A stretch of 64,000 bases of DNA from Hymenoscyphus infarciens (GCA_001414345.1 LLCB01000150.1:1-64000), one strand, 5' to 3'. Counted from the first letter of the stretch, positions 23,933-35,660 are shown. A program made the numbers and translations. The notes: generated by a model not told the origin, from the letters alone.

Positions 23933-24694
23933 GCAACTCCCCTCCTCGATCTTGATCATTGTATAATATATTGGGCACATGCGGGTTGGATTTGTGTAAC
24001 GACGAATACACGAAGGCGGGGTAGCATTTCACGGCGTACAAAAAGTAACACACCCCCGGCTCAAACACTTGGGTGGAGTTCTGGTGCATATCTCTGCACT
24101 GGATATCTGTCACGGTGTAGTTCTAAATTTCGATTTTAGTCATGCATGCATTTGACGGTGTTTATAGGGTTCATTTTGTTGTACAGTACAGATGTTTATC
24201 AAAAAACCCCTCCTCTTTTCTCATTCTTGTTACTATTAAGGGTAGCGTGGTTGATTTCTTTTGCAAGCTACAGTGGCTGTACATTTTGCATAAAATCAAT
24301 CCTTTGTAACATAGAAAACGAATGGTGGCGAGATAGTCGCCGGGGCTTGTAACATAATGAAGACAATCTTCCCTCATACAAATTTAATTGATTTGATGTA
24401 TTACAATTATTTTTCATTTCTCGTGTGAAATTGGGAACTTTATCTACTTGCTATGCACTTCTGGGCAATTTGACTTTCTTGGGAGAGTCACTTTGGGGTT
24501 TGTGAAGTACGTTCTATTTTAATTGCACGACTATATAATTCAGGTAATTCACAGAGTGCTCATTGTTCGTCGTCAATCATTAACATCAGTCGTGAGGGTT
24601 TACGAGGATTGGATTTATTTTAAACAGAGACGAGACCATTTGACTTTTGACGATTTGAAAGAAGAACTTCAAGTAATTCAAGAGATCAGACGAA

Positions 24695-24990
24695 AGTAAA
24701 GACCAATTTAATATCGTCTAAAGGGTGTTTTGTTGCACATCGTATTTTTGAAAATCTCTTAGGAATGTTGGTGTCATGCATAGAGAGCAGATGAAATTTT
24801 AATTTGCGAAACTTGGCTGAAAATGTTATATAGGAAGTGAAGAATGATATAAAAAAAGTAAATATCGCCTAAAGGTAGTTTTTCGCACGTCGCATTTTTT
24901 CTGAAATTGTCCTAGAGATTTTTGATTGATGAATGAAGATTAGATGAAAAAACTTGTTTTTATATCTTTTAACGTATTATATGGGAAGAG
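24695..24990. repeat. two diverged ~150 bp direct repeats
   Basis: The units at 24695-24846 and 24850-24990 share AATATCG(T/C)CTAAAG, then GCAC(A/G)TCG(T/C)ATTTTT, then GATGAAA and ATATAGGAAG/ATATGGGAAG in the same order and spacing. They have no coding content. Confidence 0.65.
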
Positions 24991-25047
24991 AAGGAGAAGC
25001 GACGATGAGTCTACATTAAGTTAAATATAGCTTACCTGTTACAGAGC

Positions 25048-25240
25048 TTACTCGTGGCTTACTCGTTCGTGGATTTCATCTCGTCACTCTCTTTTTAGCC
25101 CCTAATTGAATGTTTGGCTTACTTGATGTCCAATAGCTTACTCTGTAGCATATTTGGGGGCTAAAATTTCTACACGACCATTTAATGGCTTACTCGCCAT
25201 CCGGGTTTTGGCCCCTAATATGATGGTTGAGCTGCTTGGT
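25048..25240. repeat. GCTTACTC-rich imperfect repeats
   Basis: The octamer GCTTACTC or GCTTACTT recurs several times. A longer pair (AGCCCCTAATTGAATG and GGCCCCTAATATGATG) also repeats. The origin is unknown. Confidence 0.5.
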
Positions 25241-25767
25241 GTTTGGTGACTTGGTAGCAGATTGGAGGCCAAGCTTAACCCATGTTTGTTGATTATGGGG
25301 TCGCTTTACGGACAAGTCTCTACTGTACTGTGTTGTGATAGGAAATCACTTCCTCCTTGGACTTAGGGTGCTCGATTTCTCTAGGAATCTGGGGCGGGCT
25401 GACTCTTTCGAAAACAGTGAGGGCTTGAAAGCCTACTCTAATACTTCTACTTTATGAACTGGAGATAGTCCACGAAAAGGATGCTACTACCTCTATTAAC
25501 TGTTATAAGGTTCTCACGAGAAAAAGCCGAGACTGTTTCTCGATCTGAAAGGGATGCCCGGTCTCTCACACCCATCAAAGCAAGATCATGCAATTCCAAG
25601 GAATATTCATCTTGGTTTATACAAATACTATCCTACCCGCAGAAAACGCCCAATAATAAACTCCCCAGTATGCCTCTCAAGAAAAAGACTGTCACTAACG
25701 CCGTTGAAATGCCCAAGGATGTGCGGCTCCCCTTCATCACGAGAAAGAGCTAAGGACTCTCTATCTT

Positions 25768-27179
25768 TCAAACATGCTCTATAGGTTCCTCCGGAAGAAG
25801 TTCCTCCACATCCGCAACGAAGCAACTTCTCAACGGAGGTCTTACCAATCCATTGAACAGGAAAGTTCCATAGACCAAGAGGGCGAATCCAAGGACCTGG
25901 AGCCACTTGAAGGATTCCCATCCAAGGAATAGAGATGCGATCCAGATGAAAAGGGTACGGCAGGTATCGATTGTTGAGCGGGAGGTGGCGGAAACGGTTC
26001 GTGTCACGGAAAGACCGAAGAAATTGAATCCTCTGAAATGTTTGTTAGCCATGTGGTAGGAAGAAAAGAGGCAAGTGGAGAACATACCCAATAGACAACA
26101 TGATCAAGATACTCGAAATCCAGATTCCGCGATAATGAGTAACCTCCCTCCAAGCCTCGACCAAATCAAAGTATCCATATTGTCCCTGTGCCGTTCTCCC
26201 AACTGCACCATAAAGAACCCACATTCCAATAACCGTTCCCAAGAATCCGAAGATTCCTTCCCATCCAACGACCTTGAGTGGTTCCAGAGCGTAATTCTCC
26301 AAAATGTACTCTTCGAGTACAAATTGACTAGCTGTAAAGATCTGGGCAAAGGCAATCAAAAGAATCCCAATCACCGCCAACCCAGCGCTAGGTTTCTTGA
26401 CCTCTTCGGAAATATGGACGATAGCTTCTCGAACAAGAAGGAGAGCAGCTTCCCCAACTGTCTCAGGCGCATCCTTCTTGTGGTACAACCATCCTGCTAA
26501 TCCAACAATGGCTACTCCTGTAACGACTGTGAACAATGCAAACCATTGAAAAAGATGCAGTTTCCTTCTCAGGAAAATAACACTGAATAATCCAACGAAA
26601 AGCACTAATGCCCCTCTCGTCATCTGGTAAATACTAGGTTCCACAAACAACAATCCAACATTCATAAGTGTCGTTCCGGTCAAATCGCAGATAGCAGGTA
26701 ACGCCAATAACAGAACCCGAACTCCAATAAGGGGTAATCTATTCTCCTCCTTCTTGACCATTACTCTCGCTGTTGGATTTAGAGGGGCGTTGGAACGGAT
26801 GGATGCATTATCGCTAACTTCGGGTTCGACAATCCCATCTTCATTCGAGTTTACGGCCGTGTATCCCCCTTCCTCTGCGGACGATTTCGCGGAGTAGCGG
26901 GCGAAGAGTGAGAATGCTCCGACGAAGATCCAGCATCCCATTTCCCCGATGAACATTTGCATTGTTTGGACGACGGGTTGTTCGAAGTGGTGGCGGGCTT
27001 TTGGGTTGGTGGCATCGCAATTCCGTACGCAGATGTTGTCCTGCAGGGCGTGGATTAGCTGGAGAGCTTTATTGTGGAATTGCAAGTATACATACTTGAT
27101 ACTTGGTGAGCAAGGTGTTGCACACACCCGTCACCAGCATCATGGCGACAAGAAACGGGATGATTGCCTTGAAAGCCAT
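25768..27179 (-). CDS. SLC35F6-like transporter, drug/metabolite transporter superfamily
   Basis: Three exons on the minus strand (27179-27096, 27040-26088, 26032-25768), with two 55 bp introns, give 433 residues. The first exon supplies the conserved start MAFKAIIPFLVAMMLVTGVC, which aligns with the start of animal SLC35F6 (MLVTGSINTL). Other matching blocks include the CDLTGTTLMNVGL segment, MTRGALVLFVGLFSVIFLRR, FVLEEYILE and a C-terminal FNFFGLSVTRTVSATSR and LQVLGFALL. About ten membrane helices are expected. A hydrophilic loop rich in Ser, Asp and Glu (about 75-125) is a fungal insertion. In animals the family is lysosomal or mitochondria-linked; in fungi it is probably in an endomembrane or the vacuole. 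The substrate is unknown. Confidence 0.92.
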
Positions 27180-27905
27180 CGTGTTGGCTTACTCGCCGCG
27201 GCGAGATGGATGGGTGATAAGATCTCGGGTTGTTAGTTGTCGTAAGGCATGGGCCGTTTCGAAGTTGGTGATATTGTTGGAAGTAGTGCTGAAGAAAGGG
27301 TTTGAATGTGATTGTGCCTACGTGAGGCAAAGTGATGCCTTTATCAAGACGTTGTGGATGCCTTTGTTTGGAGATCCCAGACCGAGGCTGAATAGGCGCT
27401 AGCGAGTGAGCCTCGCGATAGTGAATAAAAGTGGCAATGAATAGCTCTCGGTGTTCCGACGTGAATCCTGAATCTTTGCAAGATAAATGCAATGTATCAT
27501 TGTACAGTTATTTCTCAATCCAACTTGGATCCTCGAAAGCTATTGAATGCTGCTTTTATTAACTGTCACGCGTTAGCCCGATTGCTTGAGTCAGAGATAT
27601 CACAAGACAAGCTACTCTACTAGGGCCGTCACATGGCGGAGATAGTTGTTATTTAAAAAGGTATTTTGATTCGACTCTATCTACTAAGGACAAGCCTCCT
27701 ATCCCAAATTTGCTAACGCCCGCTAACGAGAAAGCATTAAACTTCATGTACCTTTAACCCACCCGTCAACCCATCAACCAACAAGAATATATATGTATGT
27801 ACGTATGTTCAATGAACAAGCTCGAGATTCAGTCATCTCGCCCTATTCAGGGGTTTCCAAAAAAAACAATAGCCTCCTCTACCCATGGTTCCCATGATTC
27901 CACCA
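27180..27905. other. intergenic, SLC35F6-like promoter side
   Basis: About 730 bp lie between the transporter start and the stop of the DUF2985-like gene, both on the minus strand. No further gene was seen. Confidence 0.45.
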
Positions 27906-29564
27906 TTACTTCACAATCTGAGCGGCACCTTCTCTGATAGCACTCTCCTCAACTTGTACACTCTCGGCGTTCTTTGCCTTTCGCTTGAAGAGTCCCTTCT
28001 CTTCGTCTGCCTTCTTTTCCTTTGGCTTCTCATCGTTGATGTTATTGTAGTGAGTAATTCCAGCCTCACGATCTTTAATGAGTCGCTCCTTGTCTGCATC
28101 AGAGATGGGAACCCCTTCGATGGCATTGACGTGCTTGCCCTCAATGAAAGCCATGATACCTCCACAGGCTGCAACAATACAGGCCAAAGCAACGAAAAGA
28201 CCAGTACTCCAGGATGGTCTGTCATATCGGTTCAATCCCCACATGAAACCCGAGAGAACTGCTTGGAGGAATGTATTCCAAACCATGGACCAGATAACAA
28301 AGTCGAGCTTCCACATCTTTGTTGGTGGTGCTCGAATTCCAGTCAAGGGAGCATTCGATTGTTTCTTCAATGGGAAAGCAAGTGCGCTCTCTGGGACATC
28401 AAGAGTTCCACTCTCAGCCTGCTCAGGCCCGAATTCCACTGGAAGTTCTTGGGATCCAGGAAGTCTGAACCAACCTCTGTTGATCCCAGCAAGTCTTCGA
28501 AGTCCTATTTCCTTCTTTTGAATGCGGTACTGCATGAGATAATAAAGATCACGGAATCTCCATGGGATAGTGCCGAAACCAGTAACGCAGAAAAGAGAAT
28601 TCAAGATCTGAGAATCGATTTCGATCCAGATTCGGCGAGGGGAGTTGATGTCGTTACATGTTGGTTTACACATTGCTGGAGATGCGTTGCATAGCAATAA
28701 GAACAGCATACCACCCCATGCGACAACATTGAGGCCATATACAACAACGAGGAATCCAATAGGTGTGATGGTGAACTTCCAGGCTGCTTTCAATCCTATG
28801 ACGGTTGCTTCTTTCCAGTCGTGCTTTGGCGGAAATTGGTACCCATTATCGAAAGGTTCGGTTCTATAAGCAGGATCCGTCTTGCTAAGGGAGGTGGTGT
28901 TTGGTGTCAGATTCGTATCGCTGCTGCTTCGTTGATCCATGACTTTTTTCTCCGCAGAAGACGTCGTGGTGCTGCCGACAGGTTCCAATTTCTTCTCTCC
29001 TGAGGTCGAGGTATCAACTGGGACACCGGATGGAATAACGCCAAGGTTGTTTGGCTCCAGCTCAGTGACTTCTGGAAGACTCTCTTCGTGAATCAAGCCA
29101 CCCGGACTTCTTGCAGTGTTGGAGAGACCTGAATTTGTCCGTCGCTTTTGTTGTTGAAGATCGGATTGAGAACTTCCGCTCCTCTGCAGACTTGCTCGTC
29201 GTTCTTTCTCGCGAACTTGTCCTTCTCCTGACCAACCTTCACTGCCGTAACTGCCGCGTCGTATATCGCTGAGTGATGGTATCGATGATGCAATGTTACC
29301 GGTTGCCACCCACATTCCAGTCGGGGGGTTCGACTCTTGAAAGCTCTTGGACGCGCTGCGCAATCGTCCGGTTAGCGTCGAAGTCGTTGACTCCCTTCTG
29401 CTGCGGTTTTCGACTGGATCCGTGTTTGTTCGAGGGCTTGTGGGGGACGGAGGGTCTTCGAGGGACGGGAATGGCTCTGGGGCTTCGTTCTTTGGGGGTA
29501 TTGCTGTTGTGTTCTTTCCCTCGTGCTCGTGGGAAGAGGCTGGAACTGGAGCACTAGTAGACAT
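27906..29564 (-). CDS. DUF2985-like integral membrane protein
   Basis: A single minus-strand exon encodes 552 residues. The first 240 residues are disordered, rich in Ser, Thr, Pro and Glu, with many phosphorylation-like sites. A membrane region follows: helices near FLVVVYGLNVVAWGGMLFLL, the Cys-containing loop CKPTCNDINSPRRIWIEI, then FCVTGFGTIPWRFRDLYYL, and two more helices (VIWSMVWNTFLQAVLSGFMW and ALACIVAACGGIMAF). This is the pattern of the fungal DUF2985 family, recalled from general knowledge. Many homologues carry the misleading name alpha-L-rhamnosidase C, for which there is no sequence basis here. The C-terminus is charged. Function is unknown. It is divergent from sen15. Confidence 0.85.
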   Translation of the reverse strand: MSTSAPVPASSHEHEGKNTTAIPPKNEAPEPFPSLEDPPSPTSPRTNTDPVENRSRRESTTSTLTGRLRSASKSFQESNPPTGMWVATGNIASSIPSLSDIRRGSYGSEGWSGEGQVREKERRASLQRSGSSQSDLQQQKRRTNSGLSNTARSPGGLIHEESLPEVTELEPNNLGVIPSGVPVDTSTSGEKKLEPVGSTTTSSAEKKVMDQRSSSDTNLTPNTTSLSKTDPAYRTEPFDNGYQFPPKHDWKEATVIGLKAAWKFTITPIGFLVVVYGLNVVAWGGMLFLLLCNASPAMCKPTCNDINSPRRIWIEIDSQILNSLFCVTGFGTIPWRFRDLYYLMQYRIQKKEIGLRRLAGINRGWFRLPGSQELPVEFGPEQAESGTLDVPESALAFPLKKQSNAPLTGIRAPPTKMWKLDFVIWSMVWNTFLQAVLSGFMWGLNRYDRPSWSTGLFVALACIVAACGGIMAFIEGKHVNAIEGVPISDADKERLIKDREAGITHYNNINDEKPKEKKADEEKGLFKRKAKNAESVQVEESAIREGAAQIVK

Positions 29565-30498
29565 TATGCTAAAATGATGGTTGAGGATAGACCATGCGGT
29601 TTGCGCTAAAGGGGGCGAATTCTCCTTGAGATGAATGTTTGGGCTGGGCTGCAGCTGCTAGGGTCGGGAATCGGGATGTGAGCCCAGACTGCTCGAGTCG
29701 AGGTCGCCAAGGATAAATCAAGAAGATGCCAAAATGACGACGTCACCCACGTCAGAGGTCATGCCAATTGTCAACTAGGTGGATGTAGTGTAAAGGAATG
29801 TTGGAGGGAAGATTATATATGTAGGGATATTTCCTATCAAAAATCTAAATCTCCGCGACGACGGAAGATTCAAAATACCTGCTTGCAAAAAGAGGGCAGA
29901 CGGCTAGCCCGTAGATAACAGCTCCACTGCTCGCCTTTTCCCCCGGACAACCTGAAAGGCGCACAGCCCAACCGAATAATAATCCGAGCCGAAGATTTCG
30001 AGGAGAAGAAAAGACTAATTCTCTACGGAGAGTCGGAGAGTCGGAGACATAAGGGAGACATGCGCTTGTCTGCGCAATCGAATGACTTTACTCGCTGCCA
30101 CGTTGATCCCGCCGAATCCGAGCTCCCTCTCGGGTTCGCGAGAAACCCGATGTCGTAGGGTCAAGACGACGATGAACTCGTAGGCTCAATAGAAACTTGT
30201 TTAGACTGCTAGCTCCAGTATAAAACCGCCCTTATTGCAGATCCTGAAACTCGGCTAGAAGTTATCCAAGACCTACCTACTTCGAAGTACCTAGGTAACG
30301 TATCATCAAAAGGGGTTGGTGCAAGTCACGTGACCAGATGATTAAAAATTGTAGCCTTGCTGCGAAGACGCCGCTTCTGCCTCTCAACGAATTAAAATTT
30401 GTGCGGCAACTTCCCACAGCCTCGCGAAAAGCTCCAGAACATCTTGCTTATCCGTAAGATATTGAACGACACCAAAAGAAGATTAAAAAACCACCACG
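29565..30498. promoter_or_regulatory. shared divergent promoter region, DUF2985-like / sen15
   Basis: The 934 bp between the two start codons have no other gene. They contain direct repeats of GTCGGAGA around 30031-30048 and a CACGTGA box near 30328. Specific factors cannot be assigned. Confidence 0.5.
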
Positions 30499-31089
30499 AT
30501 GACGCCCTCAGCAATAAACATCGACTCCCCTCCTTCTTCGGCGCTCCAAGAAACAATCGATGTCTCCAAAATCCAAATTACCGACTCACCCCACCCCGCC
30601 TACCTCCACCACCTCGCTACCACCATTCTACACAACCTTCAATACCAACACTCCTGGTCTTCCCTCGAAATACACACACACTCCCCAATCACCTCGCAGC
30701 CGTTACCGCGCCCTATAATATCCGGCCTACCACCCGCTAGAGTCTACATCCATCCAGACGAACAAGCAGCAATCATAAAGGCAGAACATGATACGGGCGA
30801 GAAGATTGAGCAGTTTCCGGAGATGGAATGGGTACTGCCTACGCATATCAAAGAGAAGTGGACATTGAAAAGATTTGCGGGCGTTTTCGATGGGCTGAGT
30901 GTTGTGCCTCCGGGGGACCAGGGCGCTGTGGAGGATGAGGAGGAGGAAGCAGAAGGGGAGAAGTCGGTTGGAGATCCGTGGCAGGGGAATAATAGGTTGA
31001 AGAGATTGCTGCTTTCTACTCTGGATGACGATTCGACTGTCACGTACTATGTTATGTTTGATGGTCTGGTGAAGCCAAGACAGAATTGA
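30499..31089 (+). CDS. sen15: tRNA-splicing endonuclease subunit Sen15
   Basis: An intronless frame of 196 residues has the conserved features of fungal Sen15: the VYIHPDEQA segment, EMEWVLPTHIKEKWTLKRFAGVFD, a variable acidic loop (about 145-160, EDEEEEAEGEK), then RLLLSTLDDDSTVTYYVMFD and the terminal GLVKPRQN. Sen15 is a non-catalytic structural subunit of the nuclear Sen2-Sen15-Sen34-Sen54 complex that cuts introns from pre-tRNA. The start is the first ATG of the frame. It is divergent from the DUF2985-like gene. Confidence 0.93.
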   Translation: MTPSAINIDSPPSSALQETIDVSKIQITDSPHPAYLHHLATTILHNLQYQHSWSSLEIHTHSPITSQPLPRPIISGLPPARVYIHPDEQAAIIKAEHDTGEKIEQFPEMEWVLPTHIKEKWTLKRFAGVFDGLSVVPPGDQGAVEDEEEEAEGEKSVGDPWQGNNRLKRLLLSTLDDDSTVTYYVMFDGLVKPRQN

Positions 31090-31469
31090 GCTTGAGAGGG
31101 GAAATGGCTCATAGGGAATCATGTGTCGAGAAAATACTAAGAGCAGGGACTAGGTCCAAGTCGCACGGCTCAATCAATAGATAGGGTATCGTGATGAGGT
31201 TACTGCGTAGGCTCTCACGAGGTACCAAATTCCCGAAGAGAGTTCTTTGGGAAATGCCTCGATGTTATTAAGGACTTCGGGAATAGGTTGACCCTGTTTC
31301 ATAGTACAATTCAGGATATTCCACATCCTTCGAAACAATGGCTAAATTGTTCTGGGTTCTGGAACATTCGACGAGATTGTTCTAGGAAGCCTGAGGTAAT
31401 GGCTCGTTGGAAGACAAGTATTGGAATTTCAGACATCACCCAAAAAACACTGCCTGGTGGCTTCATTAA

Positions 31470-33260
31470 CATTGGTTTTTCTCATTCGGGTTGTTATCAT
31501 TTATGAAAACATCATTAGTCGGATTCAGCCGTCTTTAACGCATCCCTTTTATCATGAAATTTTCCGCCGTTGCATATTATGACGAGTGTCAAATCCCCAT
31601 GTTCAAATACTTCCAGTGTATCTGAACACGAATCGTTTCCAAAAATCGCCAGGGTGGTTTGCGTTCTGCGGCGTCCCGGAGAGTAAGGCATCATTCTGCG
31701 AACACCTACTTGTACCTCGATTGTTTGAAGCGGCCTAGGATAACTAAAAGTGTACTTTCTTGATTCTCCTACAAGCTCTCAGATAATACATGTCGAGTAA
31801 TGAGAAATGAGGTATTCGCAGAGCAATACTCACTTCTCTTACTATTGATGAATTGTGACATTGTTGTGTTTGTTGATTTCATATCAGTCGTAAGGGAAAA
31901 TGTGTTGATATCACAAATAGAGTCCTTCGTCGATATGTCAAAACGTAAGTTGGGGACGAGATGGAAGGTATATTGGTGGGTGGTTCGTTCATTGGTCGTA
32001 AGGGCCAAAGGCGTGGAAGTGAAAAGAAAATATGAGGGTAGGCTTGCAGGAAATCTCCAGCTATCCTCACAATCTACCGACAAGAAGGAAAACGCAAGAG
32101 ATATGCCCCCATTTAGAGGAGTAGAAGAAGCAAGAGTCTCGAAGCCTGTTATCGAAAGTTTAAGAATGAGGAATGTCTCGGCTCTGCTTTCTACTCAAAG
32201 AAGAAATTTACTTGGAGAGGCTGGGTGCTCACCGAACTTAGGACCATTCGGGGGCTTGGTAAGTATCGCGAATGCCAGACCAGCTTGAAAAAGATTTGAG
32301 GACCGCGGGATCAGAGCCGTCAATGCCGACCCAGGATGAGGAAGGTATATTTTCCGTCGGGAGCGTTCCCGCTGTCAACAGTCATCTGAGGGACTTGAAT
32401 TTTGACAGATGCGTCAACAAAGTGTTCGTTGGCTGGGAGGTTTCGGATAATCAGTCCAGTGTACTAAATTTACGAATCCGTCAGAAAGAGGCGTCGCAAT
32501 AAAACCCCTCCAGTTAGATGCCTGGAATACACAGGCCCATCGTCCTGAAGTGATATTGAAAAGAGTTCAATGAATTTCGAGGGTACATCGAAAACTTACA
32601 ATATCATATTTTTGGTCCTCTGCACGACCACGAAGACCGGTCGACACCGGGGGAAACACGACGTTCATCCTGTGGCAAGACGCTATCCAGAAAGAGTGAT
32701 AAAACACTTGAGGTGGAAAAGTAGACTGAGAACAAGAAGAAGAGTGGTAGGCTTCATGATGAGGTGTAGAGGGTGTTGATAACAAAGATGAATAAGAACC
32801 AAAGCCGGGGTAACGTTGACTTGGGTCCTCGATAAATTAAGCACAAGAACTAGTGTAAAATACGTGTAAGTTTGATTTTGATGAGGACTGTGAACCAAGA
32901 AGTAGATGTTGAGGACCGTACTTGGAGGGCTGAGGAGAGGTGGTATATATCTTCGGGGACCTAGTCTTGAACTTTTAATAGCTATTCCCTGCTTTTACCT
33001 TGTAGTATATAGACAAGTCGCCAAGCTCTGCTTTCTTGCTGTTTTCAAGCGATTCTGGGTTTGTCTAGCCTTTGAACTTCAAAAAGTGCTTCATTTATTG
33101 GGTTCTCTAAAAAGAAATCAGGAGAAGATCCTTTGCTGTTTGAATAAGTTGTTAATTGGTGACGATGGGTTTAAGTCAAGAGGCTTTTGTGAGAAGGGTT
33201 TGAGTCAAGGAAGGGATTATGTGGAATGGAATCTTATGGTGGAAACGACGTCTTGAACCT
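31470..33260. repeat. tandem segmental duplication, left copy (eqolisin region)
   Basis: Blocks here match blocks of the 33700-35660 copy in the same order: CAAATCCCCA(T/C)GTTCAA, GGTATATTGGTG, the peptidase body (32270-32490 vs 34590-34800), the signal-peptide end (32700-32780 vs 35130-35180) and TTTGAATAAGTTG. It is clearly diverged, with insertions and deletions. It holds a peptidase pseudogene and no intact gene. Confidence 0.75.
32260..32757 (-). pseudogene. decayed G1 (eqolisin) peptidase pseudogene
   Basis: Read on the minus strand, the start MKPTTLLL matches the intact neighbour's MKVTTLLL signal peptide, but the frame soon stops. Further along, ANEHFV, IQVP, PDGKY and, in another frame, SWVGIDG are all recognisable in the order seen in the intact gene, with at least two frameshifts between them. 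A GTAAGT donor-like site remains near 32604. The region encoding the C-terminal half, including the catalytic Glu, appears deleted. It is an old paralogue from the tandem duplication, presumably silent. Confidence 0.8.
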
Positions 33261-34064
33261 ATGAATTAAGGTTCTTAGGAATTAATAACAGCAACGGCAG
33301 ATGAATGCGTTACAAGGAAACTCAGTTATTCATCTACTGCTGTCTGTGGTCACTCTCCCTTCGCTCACACGCTATGAATGACTACGTCTGCTTTTGGGTG
33401 AAGCTGTGTTATCATGACGGAGTTAAGGCAAGAGAGAGGAAGCAAGCGCTATGGCCTGTTGTTTGAAATAGTCTAGGACAATTAAAAGCATTGTTGGAGA
33501 ACGCTTAGAAGATTTATGACTTCAGTCTCTTTATTGTTCTAAACTTTCTCGGTTAATGGTTAGGATTATCCCAAAATAGCTCGTACAATAAGACAAAGGG
33601 TGCCGAGGAGCACTGACGAAATAAACTTCCTACGTAGCTCATGTTAGCTCGTTGAAATACAGGTTTTGGAGTTTCAAATCTCACGCCAATGAACAATGAT
33701 ATTATTAAATTTGTATTTCTCATTCAATGTACTATCTTCTATGAATTGTTGGATCTAACCGTTATAAACACCTCTTGATCATCAAAGCTCCCGCGGATAC
33801 ATATTATGATGAATGCCAAATCCCCACGTTCAATTCATTGCAGCGTATTCTGAACTCGGGTTGTAAGGGAAAGTGTGCTGTTGATGTCGTAAAGAGATCG
33901 TTGATTGTGTCGATTAGAGCCTAGGGCTGGACGTCAAGGGTATATTGGTGTGTGATTCATTCATTCGTCGTTAAATTGCGTGGAAGGAGAACGTTTTATC
34001 GTGTCCAAGTCGAAAGCGAAAGGAAAAAAGCAAGAGTCGGTCCCCAAAGAAGCACCATCGCTGC
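33261..34064. other. spacer and 3' part of the right duplication copy
   Basis: About 800 bp without a gene. The part from about 33700 repeats sequence of 31470-32020 and forms the 3' flank of the intact eqolisin gene; 33261-33700 shows no match that I could find. Confidence 0.5.
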
Positions 34065-35660
34065 TTAGGCAGGGCGAGGTGCGTAATGTACCCTGAACTC
34101 GCTGGCTTCATCAATAATTTCAACACTAGTCATTAACATAGGTCCATCTTGGACAATTACATGATTAGCACCATGTAAATCCACAAAGCGACCTTCAGAT
34201 CCATCATTGCCTTTGGTCTTTGCGCCGCAGTTGTCGAAGTGTACCTCTCCAAAGTCAGGAAAGGTCGCGAGGTTATTGTTGAGCATTGTTCTTTCCACGA
34301 TCCACTCAACGTTCTTCCCTACAACTGCGAACTCGGGTGTAGGCGCGTGGAGCTTTCTGGTGACTTGTCGGTTTGTTTCGAGATTAGTGATGGTAATTGT
34401 ACCTGTCGTAGGATGCTGGGCGCCGGAATCGGTGTCTACATGAACTTCGATCCAATCTCCAGGCTTGAAACTGAATTCCTTATCGCCATTGGACAGAGTG
34501 CCATCAATGCCAGTTGCAGCGTCAGGGATCCATTCGACCCAGGCATCCGAGTCCTGCTTGACACCATCTGGACCTTTAGTAAGTGTGAAGGCCAGACCAC
34601 CTTGGAAGAGACCAGGAGCGGTGATGTCTGCTCCGTCAATGCCAACCCAGATCGAGTAGACATATTTTCCGACGGGAGCACTGTCAGGGACTTTGTTTTC
34701 AGGGACCTGGAATTGCGCGAAGGCGCTGACGAAATGTTCATTGGGTGGAGGGTCTTGGATAACTACTCCGGCCCACTAGGCAGAGAAGTTAGCTATTTGA
34801 ATTTGTTGTTTGGGTGGGAAGAGGTATCGCAATCAACCAATCTTGCGAATACTTATGCCTAGTATCCCTCACTGAAAAGATACTGGAAAAAATTTCAAAG
34901 GATGTCTTTGGAGAGAGCGTCAAACACTTACGTTGAAATTAATTGAATCACCAGAAGCTGTAGTGTCCAAAGGTGCGGGGCCGACTTCACGGCGACGCGA
35001 TCTAGTTGGAATGGGAGAAATAGGAGAACATCCATGTGGGACTACGTTGCGGGATGCAATAGGGTATCCACCATGTGGCAAGGCGTTGTCTCGAGCAAGA
35101 GAGAAACCTCTTGCAGCAATTAGTCCGCAACCGACACCAAGACTGAGAAGAAGAGTGGTAACCTTCATGATGCAGTAGAAAGGGAGTAGAGAAAGACCAG
35201 AAATAAGCGAAGGCGACGAAAGGGAGACTCGGGTATTCCAAGAACCGGTGGGAGAAACGAACGATGTAGTGTAAGTGAATTTGACCGAAAGATGATGTTA
35301 AGGATGATGTTTAAAAAAGGAACAGAGGAGGGGTGTTAAATATCTGGAGATGGATTATTCCAGGGAGGCGCAGCCAGTCACTCACACGTTTCTTGGAAAG
35401 TTCAATCACCGCCTCGTGACAAAATATACTTGAGCTGCCAAGCCCCGCTGTCTTGCGGATTATAAGCGAGGCCGGGTTTGAATAACCATTATAAGCTTCG
35501 AGATATGCTTGATTCGGGGTACTTGTTACCGAAATAGCTACTGTTTGTTTATTACCCCGCAATAGAAAGAAATAAAACAACGTTATTCACTATTTGAATA
35601 AGTTGTGGGTCAATGACTATGTGTTTTGGGTCATGAGACTTTTATGGGGAAGATTTGAGT
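33700..35660. repeat. tandem segmental duplication, right copy
   Basis: This is the partner of 31470-33260, and it retains the intact peptidase gene. Its left part (33780-34000) repeats the 3' flank of the pseudogene and its right part (35180-35660) the 5' flank. Confidence 0.75.
34065..35168 (-). CDS. secreted G1-family acid peptidase (eqolisin / scytalidoglutamic type)
   Basis: Two exons on the minus strand, 35168-34932 and 34775-34065, are joined over a 156 bp intron (34776-34931) and give 315 residues. The junction restores the conserved N-W-A-G motif (FN|WAGVV). A signal peptide is evident (about 1-20), then a propeptide of about 55 residues with a basic SRRREV end suitable for processing. 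The mature domain has WVGIDG, the catalytic-type Gln in LFQGG (Q137) and the catalytic-type Glu in EWIVER (E240), plus DAWVEW and a FDNCGA loop. Eqolisins are secreted, pepstatin-insensitive peptidases active at acid pH in external protein digestion. The intron is longer than the others here. A decayed tandem paralogue lies to the left. Confidence 0.93.

Larger units (their letters stand above)
23933..25767. other. 1.8 kb intergenic, moderately AT-rich, with degenerate repeats
   Basis: It lies between the 3' ends of clu1 (+) and the SLC35F6-like gene (-). No gene was found. The first part is the clu1 3' region; the middle holds the degenerate tandem repeats listed separately. Confidence 0.5.

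Noticed and set aside
27885..28694. 269-codon plus-strand frame
   Set aside because: It overlaps the DUF2985-like gene on the opposite strand and has no coherent protein pattern.
29325..29345. tRNA B-box-like GGTTCGACTC
   Set aside because: It falls in the coding exon of the DUF2985-like gene, and no A box or foldable cloverleaf lies upstream.
31800..32288. 162-codon plus-strand frame in the duplication
   Set aside because: It lies antisense over the flank and body of the decayed eqolisin copy, and the matching part of the intact copy does not keep this frame, so it is a shadow frame.
34239..34862. 207-codon plus-strand frame
   Set aside because: It is antisense to the second exon of the intact eqolisin gene, whose minus-strand frame carries the family motifs.
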